Of a DNA stretch of 64,000 bases, positions 36,405 through 50,163 are shown piece by piece. The stretch's first letter is position 1. Each line of letters starts with the position of its first letter. Under the pieces are notes generated by a model that worked only from the letters and a program-made list of their open reading frames with translations, was not told the origin of the DNA and did no database searches. The translations under genes were made by a program, and so were the position numbers. This DNA is from Archilochus colubris (taxonomy: Eukaryota > Chordata > Aves > Apodiformes > Trochilidae), in assembly GCA_023079485.1 (NCBI GenBank), contig CM041085.1, forward strand, positions 95,491,115-95,555,114. Direction: 5' to 3'.

Positions 36405-38704
36405 CTGAAAAGACAGAAACAAAGTAGCTATTTAACAATTCTGATAGTTCTGTATACCCAGACATAAACTCTCCACTAAGTTTTAAATCCACTCCGTGAT
36501 ACCTATTACAATTCTTTATCTCTAATATCATGAAGCTGTTGAGGTGCTATTATCTGCAGTATCATTTCCTCTTTGCCAGTCGTTCTAGTGCTGTTCTATT
36601 TAATATTTTTTTTTAATTTTGCCAAACGTTTTCACATCACCAGTGCCATCATATTCATGAGTGCCTTTTTTTAAAAAAACCCATCTTTTACATTGTTGTT
36701 TTCTGCTTCACTTAATCACATTGAATTTCACTGCTTTTTTGCCTTGATCTATTTATTTCAAGAAGAGTTATTGTCAGTCCTCCAGTTCTACCTTCAGCAC
36801 TTCCCACCTTTGCTGATGATAATGCCACTGATTCTCAGGCCATCTTTACCTTTTATTCGCAACAATTTCAGTTTTTCAGTTCTGAACTCTGATAATATTA
36901 GGATGGTGACTTTCTCCTTTCAATAACATTTTTCATCCCAGATTCATCTTCTCTGATTCTGGAAGAGTACTTAAGCTTGTATGCTGTATGGACACAGTGT
37001 GGTATAGCAGAATTCTGCTGAATGGACAGCTCTCAGCTGCCCTGCCTACATCACTTTCAAAACTGCAGCTTGTTGCCTCTGCATTGTGCTCTCATCATGC
37101 TGGCATGCAAATTAATTTGGACCTGGCACCTGGCTCAGATATCATTAACATGGAGCTGTATTTGGAAAATAGGGTCAGTAACCCTTCTTTATGGTAGAAG
37201 GTTGGCTAGAGAATACATAGATTAGGACACAAAATGTCATGGTAGCATGTTTCATGCAAGTACACAATACTATCTTTTAAGTGATTTTTTAATTTTATTT
37301 TTTTTGCCCCGTTATCCCTATTTGTTGGTCTCTTAGCTGAGTGAAAGTTATTTTAGTGTTTACATCCTTCCACTTCGCTTTTTCTCACCATCTGTGTCAC
37401 AAGCACAGACGCATCAAAAGAACAGTGAAAGAATGGAGTGTGCCATAGTCTCTCACTCTACGTTTGACCATTCTTCAGGGAAAGACAAAACCAGGCTTTG
37501 CAGACCATATCTCAGTTGTGCATGACTGAGGACTGAGGGCTTCTAAATAACTCCTATCAGTCAAAGTTCCTCAGATTCTCAGGCAGACATCCCCCTAACT
37601 TTGAATCACCTCAGACTTTTCTTAAGAGTACTTCAATTCCTTTATTAGACAAGCTGGTTTTTGTGGTCCAGCTTACAACAGACAGAGTTTTGCCTGCTTC
37701 AATGCTCCATTTAATAAATACAAGCATTTTGTATATTTCTTGGTCTAGGCTGCATTTTTTTCTTTGTACTATGTTTTCTTCCCAGTTTTCTCACAGCAAG
37801 CAAAATGAGTGAATATGCTCATCTGGATACTTTCAAACAACTGTTCCTGGTTTTGACAAGTCCTGAGGTTAAGAATATAGAGCTGATAACAATGGGTAGT
37901 ATAGCATAGATACTGCATAGAAAATAAGTCCTGAGGATGTTAAGACTGTTGGGTAAGATGAGCTGTCAAATAAACATCTTGTTTATAATCTCAATTGTTA
38001 AATAAACTCACTTCATGGAAATATAACCTACTAGAGATCTCATTAAGTGACATACATGGATAAAAAGTCATACACAATTTAAAAAATGACTGGCACACGA
38101 ATTTAAATTAAATTTCATTTGGGGAGGTAATGGACAACTCTAATGAAATAAGAGCACAAATTAGGCAGTTTCCATGGAGACTTTGCTCACATGATCTGCC
38201 TATATTATATAACCCATACGTCTGTCCTCTAATTTGGCTGCACAGGAGAAACAAATCAAATGGAAGTTATAACAAAAGTATTCTGAAGGAACCTTTGAAT
38301 TCATGTAAGTGACTGGGAGATCTTACTGTTACCTTCATAATAAGGAAGCTTTACACTAAAATAGTATGTTTGTAGTTTTGAAAAAGAAGTTATTACTTTG
38401 TCTCAAAGTCATATCACATAAATATATTTGGAACCATTTATAGAAGGATCCAAAGAAAATAAATGCATAACACTATTTCTCTCTTGCAAGAAGTCAGCAT
38501 TATAATCACAAATTCTGCCCAATATTGGACTAAAATTTTAGGGGTTGGCTAAACTAGACTAAACATTCACTGGGTTATTTTTGTGCTTGAGGAAAAAAAG
38601 AAGAAAATAAATTTCCTTTTCAGAATGAAAAGGAAATGCAATGTCATCCATAAGTCGAGAGTCTGACTGTGCTGTAAGAATTCCTGTGCAGATGTGGAAA
38701 ATTC

Positions 38705-38800
38705 AGTTAATCTCTTTTTACCTCAGTTATCCAGTAGAATGAGAATTAGAATTAATTTATTCCTCATAGCTATTCTATATGAATAAATTTGTTAGTGCCA
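38705..38800 (+). repeat. MIR/L2-like remnant
   Basis: TTAATCTCTTTTTACCTCAG, then TTATCCAGTAGAATGAGAAT and CCTCATAGCTATTC follow the MIR tail order (cctcagttt, aaaatgag, cctcatagg). Confidence 0.45.
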
Positions 38801-41800
38801 GTGAGCCTCTTGTCTAGAACACCCTATAGAGAGCACAAAAAGGTTAGAATTCCCATCCTGCAAAAAGCTGTTACCTGTTTTGAATAGTCAATTGCACATG
38901 CTTCAAAGAAACTTAGAATTCCTTTGTGATTTCCTTAGGTTTTTGAATCCACAAGAGGGCTATAAGTAGCTCTTAGTGATTAGATTACTTCCTAAGGATG
39001 AGGACTTCTTATTTCTTTTCTTTTTGGATATATGACTACACCTATTCACATCACTAATTGCTTGTTTAGACTGTCTTTTCAAAAGGCTACTGTCAGTTCC
39101 TTCAGCCCTTGAAGAGATTAGATTTTTGTACTCTGCACTTATGAAGCATAAATTAATCAGAAGTCTCAGTGGCTCCCCCAGTACTACAAAAGACAGTCTT
39201 GGTGGAAGGTTGAACTGTACTGCAAAGTCATATTATTTCTTCAACAACAACATACATGATCTCTGTTAATTCTGTCTACATTTTTCCAAGAAATGACCAT
39301 TTTTGTTTTAACCATAGAAATCATAGCCTTCACTCACGAGCACAGCAGCAACCTTCATATGTCTTGTTAATGAAGTCAGAATTCTCACACATCCTGAAAT
39401 TCAAGTGTCATAAAATGTGTGCATTCATTTTATGTCATTCATCTCCTCTGTCTCACAGATCCATGATATTTCAGCTTGTCCTTTGCTCAAGGTGGGTCCT
39501 ACTGGTGGAATGGTCCACTTTGGTGGACACAAAGGAAAAGGGCAATCTTAGCTTGGAATTTTTTGATGGGTAATGAATGGCAAACAAAGATGAGATTATG
39601 AAAATAGGATGATTTACAATTTAGTGTTTTAAACAATGCAGGGAACAGACAGTCCACAGACAAGGTAAATAATTACTAGCTAGAAGTCCCTTCTCAATAT
39701 ACAAACTACTGCATCACAGACTGCTCTAAATAGAAAGCAAAAACCTGCCTCTGAAACTGAAACTAAAAATATAGTGGGAGAAGTTGTAGCTCTCAACAGG
39801 GCTCAAAACAGTGATGAAAAATGATAGGCTTTATAAGTACAGAGATGTCTGCTTCTGTGAAAGCTGAATGTATAGTAAAATGATGCTGTGATGTGCATAA
39901 ATAAGAGAGCACACTGTCATCTACATCTAGTATCTCCTTTTCTTTTGAAAAAATGTGATGGATCTGTCATGCATTCCAGTATAACACAGCACAGATGACA
40001 CTCCAGAATGTGATAGGAACCTTTCACAGCTGAAGTTCTCCAGGGTTACACTTGGAAACATCAGGAAACATTGCTGAGTGGGAATCAGCTTGACAGATCC
40101 AGACGGCTCATTCAGCCCTGAGGATGCTACATGTATACTGGAAAATGACACGGTCCAATGCTGGAGATCAAGCTGGCATGGCACAGCTCTTGTTCTCAGA
40201 ACAGGCTGGATGTCTGTCAGGATAGTGCCCTGGCTCATGCTGTTCCTTACTCTGCTAAGGAGACATTACCCAGGGAAGCACTGGTTGGCACAGGCCAAAT
40301 CTAGGCAAGGGCATGCAGTGTGGCAGGGGTGACTGCAGCCACTGCTCTGGTGTGAGAAGGGTTCCTCAGGAGTTACAAGTATGGAGGAAGCCTTGGCTGC
40401 TTCTACTTTGTTTTCTGCATCTTGAGAATTGGTTACAGTCCAATGAAAACTGCTGAAGGCAGATGAAATACATCTGTGTAAAACTTGGGTAAAGGAGGTG
40501 CAGATAATCTCTCAGGGACCAATTTTTAATCATGCTTGATCTGCACTTGGTACTGGATTGTGGGTCAGTAGGATGTTACTTCATGTTTTGGGTCAGGGAA
40601 GTGAAGTTTCTGTATGAGATGATGGACACATGCTCTCTTCTATCCTGTTCCTGTCTGCCTGTGGTCTAAGTGTGCATTTTGACAGTCACTGCACAGAAGT
40701 AATCTGATAACACTGCTTCTCTTCAGTTCAGTAATCCCTTTACCCATCCTTCAAGTTTTATCATCTCAGTTCTAACCTTTCAATTTAATTTCTGAGCTTG
40801 ATTTATCAGTTTAAATTCTCTTTCTTCACCTGCAAAGTCTTTCACCAAAATATGCCTCTATGTTCACCCTCATTTTTAATGTATTCATTCCCAGGCATAT
40901 TATTTCCACCTCCTAACAGTACTTCTTCCATAACCAATTCATCCACAAAATTGCCCCAGTCTCAATGGACATTGCAATACAAGAGTAAAGTTGAATGGCA
41001 CTTGAAATTGAACATCTCATTTGATTGAATTTGAATTTATTGACTATTGGTCTGCTCTGGATCTCCCAACAATTTTTTCCTATGTGTGTTTTTCTTTCAG
41101 CCTATAGACTCCCTATGGTAGCTGTTCTTTTTTCAGTTCTGTATTATATAGCACCTGGTGCATTAACTCAGAGGTGTATTGCCTCTGACAACAGATGAAA
41201 GAAAACACAGGCCCTCAACTGTCTGGATTAAGCATCAGGGGAAACATTATTTGATCACATAATTACAGAGCATAAAATGTGTTCAGAGTATAAATAAAGG
41301 ACTCTCATCTTATCACACTGTGATCTAGGAAAACCAAATTGCCTCTTCTAGGCTAGGGATGCTTAGAGATCTAGAAGAGATACCTCCTGTACCTTCAAGT
41401 CCATTAGCCTTCTATCCAGTGAAAACATTTCTTGCAAGTGTACTTTGACCCTAGCCAAGGGTGTCCCCAGTCTGCTCCAGGATCCATATTACTGAGAACT
41501 GTCACTAGGCTGACCAAACACATCTATGCCTGGGTGCCATTAGGGCCCACTCAGCCCTCTCAGGAGACACTTAATAGGCTTGGTTTGGACTTTCCCCAGG
41601 TGACCAAAATCACCTGTGGTAAATTTATTCCTTTTCTCACCCCACCTCCATGAGGTTACATCCAGTCAATATCTCAACAACTCTACAGTACATTAGGGGT
41701 GGGGAAGGCCCATTCTCTGGCCATGAGTCTTGTTGTATCTTCCAGAACAGGCTGGCGCCATCCAAACTGTTATTGGGAAGGGTCTCTTGCCCATGCAAAC

Positions 41801-42394
41801 TCCCTAGTCAAGGGAATTATTTGACACAGTGAAAATCAGTTGGCCAAACTTAAAAAAAAGAGACACACACCTTTCAGTCAACATTGAATAATCAAATTCC
41901 TATGTGGCCTTTGTCCTAACGCAGTTTAATTTACTACTGCAGATGTAGCCCAGGTGGTAGTATTGGCAAATACTTCCTTTGCATTGTTTTGTTAGCATGC
42001 TGGTAAGCAACAAATATACAGAAGCACAATGAGGTTGGGTAAATTCTGATCGAACTAAAAATTAAAGATGATATTAGGAGATTTAAGGTTATTAAGGTTT
42101 CCTTTGCAAAAAGTCTGTGAAAAGCCTTATCAGCAAGACACACTCATCATTTAATTAAGTGCATCAGTTTTTATCATCATGCCTTCTCTTTTTTTGTTCT
42201 TATTTTTTCTCACATACAAACATACATGCATTACTGATGGATCCAGCAAAGATCTGTTCATCTTAGTATGCTGGCTTCAGCACAGGCTCAAGTTGGATGT
42301 GGCTGGACACAGGACAAATACAGAGGTTGCCCATGATGCCTTCCAACTTCCTGCAATTGGCACTTAAGGAACTTTCTGAGATGGAAGTTTAATC

Positions 42395-42700
42395 TAGACC
42401 ACCCTATTTAATATCTACCAATGGGTCTATCCTCTATGGATTCATCTGATCTTCTCTGAGCCCATTAATACTGATAGCCTCTACTGTATCCTGTGCCAAT
42501 GCATCTCACAATATAATTATGCTTTACTTGAAAAAGAATTTCCTTTTTGTTTGTTTATCAGGATGCCTTATAATTTAATTAAGTGCTTCTAGTTATTTGG
42601 TTGTGAAAATTAATGGATCATCGATCGCTATTTACTGTCTATATCACGTATAACTCTAGACATCTACCGTATCCCTGCCTCTTTTCCAAAGCCAGGAATC
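42395..42700 (-). mobile_element. Ancient L3/CR1-like LINE relic
   Basis: Read on the plus strand, the order of motifs matches the reverse complement of an L3-type CR1 3' region of amniotes: a 'cctctactgtatcctgtgcc' block, GAAAAAGAATTTCCTTTTTG, then TCTAGACATCTACCGTATCC and CTGCCTCTTTTCCAAAGCC. It is heavily diverged with no open frame. It is much older than the CR1 copies at 10030 and 47686. Confidence 0.6.
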
Positions 42701-42778
42701 AATCTGCTTAGAATTTATTATGGCAAAGCTGCTTTGCCATTTCCAGACACAGCAGACAGAAATTCAAAAGGTATGAGG

Positions 42779-42843
42779 GGTTTTTGTTTTGTTTTCTTGT
42801 TTTGTTTTGGGTTTTTTTTGTTTGCTTGTTGTTTTTTTTTAAT
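42779..42843 (+). repeat. T/G-rich low-complexity repeat
   Basis: Irregular TTTTG/TTTTC units ending in a T run. Confidence 0.85.
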
Positions 42844-45663
42844 ATATTTTCATCTGCCAATTTCATAAATCAGATATTCATTATTCATATTAAGTTGTGC
42901 CCAAGAGAGACAATTTGTTTGGTTTTTCAAACACAAACATAGTTCTCTTATATATTACTCTAATAAATACTGAAGAAACCCAGCATTTTGCTTAGGTCAG
43001 GTTACCACTAAGATTGATAAAACCAGTCACCCTCCATACCCCCAAGAGCAAGGAATTCCTGGTCTCTTGCTTTCACACAGCCTGCTCACTTTTATATAAT
43101 ATAGTTCCAGGTAGCAGGACTGTGAATCAGGCTTCAGCTATCAGAGAGAGGAGTAGCCAGGCACACAGCCTATTAAACCCAGGAGAGAAAGCTGGCTGTA
43201 TCCCTCAGGTCCTATCTTGGAAAAAGGCTTAAAATTAAATATATTGCAGGGGATCATAGCAGCTATCAGGGGTCTTCTTGGTCTTGGCAGCACCAACTCT
43301 CACCTCCCAGCTTTTGGCAGCTGAAAATCATCCAAAAATCACTGGATGCCTTCCTCAGCAATAGTATGGTGGTCACCCTGAAAGGATTTGGTTCCTCACA
43401 GCAGACTTTTCTGAGCCAGCCAGGGTGAATTTGCTCCCTAGTAGCCTTTCTGAGCTGCCTTGTCCAATCTGCAAGTCCCTCTTCCCTGATCCTCTTTGAG
43501 CAATACATGCAAGAAGGTGCTGGATAATGCTGAGGAATGCTAAAGCAGATTCACTTTTCAGTCATTCTAGAATTGAAATGACTAATGCAGTTAAATAACT
43601 CTTATCTCTCCTTATCAGAATTAACAGCTGACTGCAAGCGAAAGGAGTGAGCCAGTAATAATGCATTGTGTTCAGACATGGCTCCGTGTGATTATGTGCT
43701 TCAAACAGCCCAGGAAATTCCTAAAAGCCCTTGCTTCCTCAATTTTTCACATCTGAACAACTGTGTCAAGCTCCTGAATGATCCATTTACTTTTTACTGC
43801 TTTACAGGATCTGTGAGAGGAACCTCAAAACTTCTATATAGAAAACTGGGAATATTAAAGAATATAGTAGCTAATTATTGTGAATAATGCTACTTATTCT
43901 GTCAGCCCAAGGCTTTAGCCCAGAAAAACTTTTAGCTCTTCCCTCCTACAGCTCTTCAGAATCCATCCTTCTTCCTTCCCTCATGTAAAATGCAACAAGT
44001 GCCTTTTGCACATAAACACCTTCCACCTGCTCTAACAGCTTTTGGAAGGACTTGCAGCTGCCTCCCTGGTGGCCACCTAAGAAGTTCCAAAAAGTAGTCT
44101 ACCCAGGGCCTTGGCAGGTAATAAATTGAAAATGCAGGTCAGGAGCAAAGTTAGAATGGTTTTGCACAGCTGCAATTGTTTAACTGTGGTGTCAGAGAAG
44201 TAAAACGCTAACCAAGTTATTAAAATACCTGAAGAAATGATGTGAAAATATACTTAAAAGAAATCAAAGTAAAGCAGAATGTCAGGACAAAGTATAGGAC
44301 AAAGTTCAGTAGTGAGAGATGAGTATAAAAGTCAGAAAGCTTGGCCTACACCTCTCCTAGAAATAAACAAAAAAAGTCACTGAATTTCCCTGATTTGTGA
44401 AGAGAAAACACGGGATCATTTTCTTACTGGATGGGTATAGGTATCTAATGATCTTCTTTTGATCTTCTGCATATGGATGGAAAATGGAATGACATTTAGA
44501 AAAAACCTGTAGATTTGATTAGCCTTTTCAATATATTTCAAATGCCCTTTGAAGAAAAAGATTTCTCTAGGACTCTCCTTAGAAATTACTGAGATCTCTA
44601 ATGTTAAACAACATTTGATAGAGCACAAGTTTTGTAACCTTTCCATTTTCAGGTTAAAACTGGATGGATATGCTCACACTATATTTACTGTACTGGTTGG
44701 TAAAAAAACACAACCAGATCTACAACTACAACAATTATTACTGGCACGTCATGGCATTCTGCTTTTACAGCTTTGGTTTACAGTAAGGCAAAAGGTCTGA
44801 GCACTGTTCTCGTCTTTCAAATGTTCAATAAATAAGATCTTTTAACATTTGAGAACAACTGCACTTGTTGCAATGATCTGGGATATAGGACAAGTCATAG
44901 TGGTCACTGATTTGCCACAGTAGAGGACATGTAGCATGAAAAACCTTTGACTTAGCAGGAATGTGGGGGCAAAGTCAGCAGTTCCACTGAAAAGTGAAAT
45001 TAGTTATTAGCAGCTGTGGCCATGAGAACCCTCAAGAAGCCCTTTTGACATTAGATGATGAAGCTCTATATTACCAGAGATGGGGAAGCATGTGGGTTCT
45101 TTTTTTGCATATAAAAGTTGAAATGAGTGTAGAGGGAGGGCTCAAATATATTCAGTCCTACACAAGGCAATTTTGGTGAGAATTTCTGTGAACACTTAAA
45201 TGCTGGGTGGTAGGATTGACAGCTGATGGGCTTTTAATTAAGTAAATATGGTTACATAAAATATAATATGTAGCTTCCTTTTGGCAATTCAAGCATATAT
45301 AGAATGCCAGTACCTTCTAAATGAGCCATTTTCCCCACTCAGAAATAGCAATAACCAAAACAAGGCTTCCTCCTAGGAAGAATCAGGGGTCTGGAGCAGC
45401 TGTATCAGGCAAAGACTGATGGTTCAGGATGCCTCATGTCCCATGCTTTCATCATCCTGTGGGTACTACTGAAGTTATGCTCTGAGGCTCAGATCTATCT
45501 ATCCCTCAGACTTAATGTCATTTCCAGTGGTTGGTCACTAGCTCCTACACCCTCATTCACCACCACCGCCCCACAATGTATTTGCAATGCAAGTCTTCCT
45601 CTCTCATCTGCTTCCCTTCATACTTCTCATTTTTTCTAATTTTTCATCTTTTCATTTTTTTTC

Positions 45664-45766
45664 ATCTTGCTTCCACATACACATTATTCACCCATACCAT
45701 TGGATATAGTTCTTTGATTGTCATTCTGGTATCTCTTTAGAACATTCATAAGTGCAAAAACTGGTT
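45664..45766. repeat. 103-bp direct repeat, copy 1
   Basis: It matches 49450-49552 over its full length with no gaps and six substitutions (about 94% identity). It starts ATCTTGCTTCCACATACACA and ends CAAAAACTGGTT. The flanks are unrelated. It does not resemble CR1 or the LTR. Confidence 0.93.
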
Positions 45767-47685
45767 AGCCCTCCCTAGCAGACTTTCTTTCCTTTCTTTC
45801 TCCTCACCTTCCAACCTCAGCCATAATACTACTCTACTACTGAGGTGCAAGTAATGCATCAAAGGTTACAGATCACCCCAAGATGTGCATACACATTTAT
45901 TCCAATTATGTTGTCTACTGAGTGATTATAACCACAAGATCTTTACTGAAGGACTGCAGGGAACAAAGAAACTGTTTCCCCTTAAATTAAAAAACACAAA
46001 TTAAAAAAATCTCAACTTAAAATTCTTAAGTGAGAGCCTACAATGAAAGAAACTTCTATATTTTCAAAATAATTCCATGCAGTTTAACATTTTGTACAAG
46101 TTAAGAGAGATCTGCAGCAACATATGTTTAAGCTGGAAAAATGAGACTTTGAAAATGTCAAAATGGAGTGCTTCAACAATTGAAAATCTCTTTCTGACCC
46201 CCTCGGGGCCTGCATTCTTACTTAAAGAAGGAATTTGTTTGGAACTGGCCTTTAAACACTTCCAGCTTTGGGAAGGTTGCACTTTACAAAGCCAGCTACC
46301 TCACCACAGAGAGCTTTCTCACTAATGCATTTGTTTAGCACTCCACACAGTGGGTGCAACCCTCCTCGGGTCCTCTGGTTGCTCTAGAAACCATGTATTA
46401 TATAGCATATATTTCTGCAGCTGCTCAGGCTACACAGACATGCTGACTTGTTACGTTTTAAAACCAATTATTCTGGGGCTGAAGGGGACCTTTCTGTTTG
46501 TTGGTTCTGACATTTGACTACAACCTGTGCAGCTGCTGGGTTATTTGGACTTTCCTTATGACACAAGCAGAAATGAAGGTGAGGGAGAATCAATTCTGTG
46601 TGTAGGCAGCGAAACTTGAAAGCAAAATGAGAAGCTGTGTATTATGTGGTGGGCAGAATCAATATTTAAGATGCTGCAAAAAGACATGCAGATGCTCAAC
46701 CAGTTCCTAATCCTAAAGTTCACCAGTTTTATCTCACCATAGGAGATTCTTCATTTCATTTCCCAAGCACAGGCTTTTCACTGAAACACCTTGGAGCCTG
46801 GGCACCTTTGTCTTCTACTATTAATGGAAAGGAGTGGGGTGCTCTGGGCTGATCACTGCTCAGTCCACTTCTCTGAGGACTAAGGGGAGTTCTGGGTGGC
46901 AGGGCTCTTCACATCCCTTATTCAATTGGTGGCTTAAAGCACAATGACATTAAGCCAGACTGTCGTGATTCGTTAACAGGGAATTGAGAAACTGAACACA
47001 AATATTTGCTCTCCCAGCAAAGATGGTATTTGCTCAGGTTGGCTCCCTATCTGTAGTTGTGTCTGTAGCTGCTACGCTGGCAGAGGGTGACCTAAATTTC
47101 TTTCACCTTAAGGTGTTGCTCATCCTGTGTGTGCTACAAAAGTAAAATAGTTTGCAGACCTCTTTCACCAGAAGAATTTCTCACTGAGGTCTGTTTGTGG
47201 GAAAATCCCCACACCAATGTGGATCCAAAGCCACTGACATTATGCACATGGGTTCTTTCTACTCCTGCAATACAGTAAAGTGACTTTGGACAGATGTCAG
47301 ACCAGCCTTTTCCAGCCCTGGCAACAATACACGGTCAGGAATACAACCAGCTTGTGTTTTGGAGGAACTCTTACAGATGACAAATTCAACAAAAAAAAAA
47401 GTATTTATTAAGAATGTGTGAGATCCTTATCACACTTTCACGGCTGAATGTGCTTAAGCATTATCAGCTTTGTGGATATGACTACCAATCTGCCTGTAAG
47501 GTAAGTAAAATTGAGCCATAGCCTGGGGTGAAAAGTACCTGGAATCAGCTCATATTTGCTAGTAGTGCAATGGTGAAATAAGTTCAGTTACAAGGCTCAC
47601 CAGACACAGGATCATGTGTTAAGCTACAGCAGCACAACAGTATGGCAGGGCCCTCACTTTGATCTGGTAATCGTGGAGACAAAAT

Positions 47686-48866
47686 ATCACAGAATCACAG
47701 AATCACAGAATTGGCTGGGTTGGAAGGGACCTCAGAGATCATCGAGTCCAATCCTTGAACCACCGTTGCGGTTGCTAGACTATGGCACTGAGTGCCACAT
47801 CCAGTCTCTTTTTAAATATCTCCAGGGACAGAGAATCCACTACTTCCCTGGGCAGCCCATTCCAATGCTTGATCACCTTCTCCATAAAGAAATTCTTTCT
47901 AATATCTAACCTAAACTCCCCCCCCAGCTTAGTGTCATCTGCAGATTTGCTGATGATGGACTCAATCCCCTCATCTAAATCATCAATGAAGATATTAAAC
48001 AGAACTGGGCCCAACACTGATCCCTGAGGGACACCACTGGTGACCGGCTGCCAACTGGATGCAGCCCCATTCAGCACCACTCTCTGGGCCCGGCCCTCCA
48101 GCCAGTTCTTAACCCAGCACAGGGTGCTCTTGTCCAAGCCACGGGCTGATAGTTTTTTCAGGAGAATGCTGTGGGAGACGGTGTCAAAGGCCTTGCTGAA
48201 GTCCAGGTAGACCACATCCACAGCCTTCCCCTCATCCACCAGTCGCGTCACCTGATCATAAAAGGAGATCAGGTTGGTCAGACAGGACCTGCCCTTTCTA
48301 AACCCGTGCTGGCTGGGTCTAATCCCTTGTCCATCCTGCAGGTGCTGTGTGATTGCACTGAGGATGATTTGTTCCATAACCCTGCCAGGCACTGAGGTCA
48401 GGCTGACGGGCCTGTAGTTTCCTGGGTCCTCTTTCCGACCCTTTTTGTGGATTAGTGTGACATTCGCCAGCTTCCAGTCATCTGGGATGTCCCCAGTAAG
48501 CCAGGACTGTTGGTAGATGATAGAGAGAGGCTTGGCGAGCTCTTCTGCCAGCTTCCTCATCACCCTTAGGTGGATCCCATCCGGTCCCATAGACTTGTGG
48601 GGATCCAAGCATCTCAATAGGTCACTGACTGTGTCCTTGAGGATTAGAGGCGGGCTGATTAGATTCTTGTCACCTTCTATAAGCTCCAGAAGCCATTTGT
48701 CCTCAGGGTAACCCGTATTTCTGTTAAAAACTGAGGTAAAGAAGGTGTTAAAAACCTTGGCCTTTTCTTCATCTTTGACAACTATATTCCCACCCGTGTC
48801 CAGTAAAGAATGGATGTTTTCCTTGCCCCTTCTTTTGCTGTTAATGTATACAGGGAACTGAAACAT
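47686..48866 (-). mobile_element. CR1 LINE copy with internally deleted reverse transcriptase frame
   Basis: The 3' end (left) shows three ATCACAGA-type octamers and then GGCTGGGTTGGAAGGGACC. The 5' truncation (right) lies near 48866, where the frame stops resembling CR1. The copy keeps most of the reverse transcriptase palm and fingers and the last part of ORF2, but lacks the sequence in between. It is antisense in the sense that it shares the minus strand with DLGAP2, so its poly-purine and coding strand are transcribed with the gene. Confidence 0.93.
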
Positions 48867-48869
48867 CAT
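47775..48869 (-). pseudogene. CR1 ORF2 reverse transcriptase fragment, in-frame deletion
   Basis: This 364-codon open frame encodes part of the CR1 non-LTR reverse transcriptase. Motifs in order: YINSKRR (8-14), PDGIH (96-100), [18 protein letters not shown] (151-168), [14 protein letters not shown] (187-200), [13 protein letters not shown] with a catalytic Asp (221-233), [20 protein letters not shown] (278-297) and SADDTKLGG (309-317). The residue before ADD is Ser (codon at 47945-47943), where the family has Phe or Tyr. After KLGG the frame jumps directly to [18 protein letters not shown] (319-336), the C-terminal end of ORF2, at an 8-base C run (47918-47925, plus strand). The thumb and connection region is therefore missing. 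The first few residues (MMFQFP) are probably flanking or diverged sequence. The endonuclease domain is absent because of the 5' truncation. Confidence 0.9.
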
Positions 48870-49449
48870 TGAATTTATAGTTACATTTGTGGCAGTATCA
48901 TTATCTTGAAATCAGTGTCTTTCAATTGCAATCTGTTTTTTGCACCATCTCACTTTAATAATTGCTTAGGACATCCATAAATATTTGCTGTTTGCTGCGA
49001 CATTACACATGCAGTATTTCAGCCACAGCTGCATTGAAAGGACTCCTTTTCAGGGGTAGGAGGAGAAAAGCTTGTATAAGAGTCTTCAAATTCACATTAC
49101 AAAATGAAAACAAATTTATTCAGTTGTCTCCATTTTGTTTCTCCATATCTTTGTTTATTCAAAGCCATAAATATGAGCACCAGAAAGGTCAGGGAGCTGC
49201 AAATGGAATATTGAGGTTTTCATTTCTAATGCACTTCTCAAATCAAGCCCAGGCTGGTAGTGAAAAAATCTTTGGCTGAAAATGAATTAGTGAATTCTGT
49301 AATTTACCCCAGGAGAGGTGTCCATCACTATGAAACTTTCAGCTCTCTCTTGTCTCAGAATCAAAGGGCAAGGGCAATAAAATAACCTGTCAGCTTCTCA
49401 GATTCTCACCCCATCAGAGTCAAGTCACGTCAGCAAGACAGTACTGGGA

Positions 49450-49552
49450 ATCTTGCTTCCACATACACATTATTCACCCATACCATTGGATATGGTTCTT
49501 TGATTGTCATCCTGGTATCTCTTAAGAACATTTGTGAGTGCAAAAACTGGTT
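49450..49552. repeat. 103-bp direct repeat, copy 2
   Basis: Partner of 45664-45766 in the same orientation, 3786 bp away. The CR1 copy at 47686-48866 lies between them. Confidence 0.93.
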
Positions 49553-50163
49553 TTGTTCTTTAGAAATCCATGAGTAAGGCCTCCACAGTTTTTGTAATTT
49601 GGTCTCCCAGTAATGGGTTTTGAAGAGAGTTTAAATTAGTGCTTAATTTCTGCTCTTTCAGGACAATGGCAGTGATTAGTAGTAATGTTTGACTTCCAGT
49701 TCCATTTTTTTAAAATGCAGCTGTAATGCCTTCTGCATTTGACTGCTGCTGTAATGATTACTAATGACTTTATTTTGAAAGTAATATAACTTTTTGCATT
49801 CATTCGCTGGACTCTGAGCAAAAAGCTAAATCAAGTGGAATTAAGCAGTCTGTTCATACAAGACCTTGAGTTGGTTAAACTTATTTTGAGTCAGACCAAA
49901 GGAAAATGGCAAAAGTACTAAAAACACACCATGTGTTTTCACACTGCAGGAAGAACATGATTGTGCAAAAATGGCAACCAGTGCTAAATACAACACAAAG
50001 ACATCACCCTGATGAACAGCGTATATCAACTCCTTTCCAGCCATCAGTTTTGAAAGCATTCAATGATTAAAGTTGAATGCAGCACCCTTAGTTCCTGTAT
50101 CTGAAATAATCTCCCAGAGAACACCAGTGCCAATGCTCAGCTACTGGAGTACTGATGGCTTCA

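Noticed and set aside
41432..41832. GC-richer stretch with two open frames, considered as an exon or a repeat
   Set aside because: No recognised protein, no splice-site pattern and no match to CR1 or LTR sequence; left unassigned.
46270..46330. Minus-strand segment reading ALCGE followed by a GT, considered as the missing first DLGAP2 coding exon
   Set aside because: Only about four residues resemble the expected segment, there is no upstream Met in frame with similar sequence, and the splice phase does not fit the 66-bp exon.
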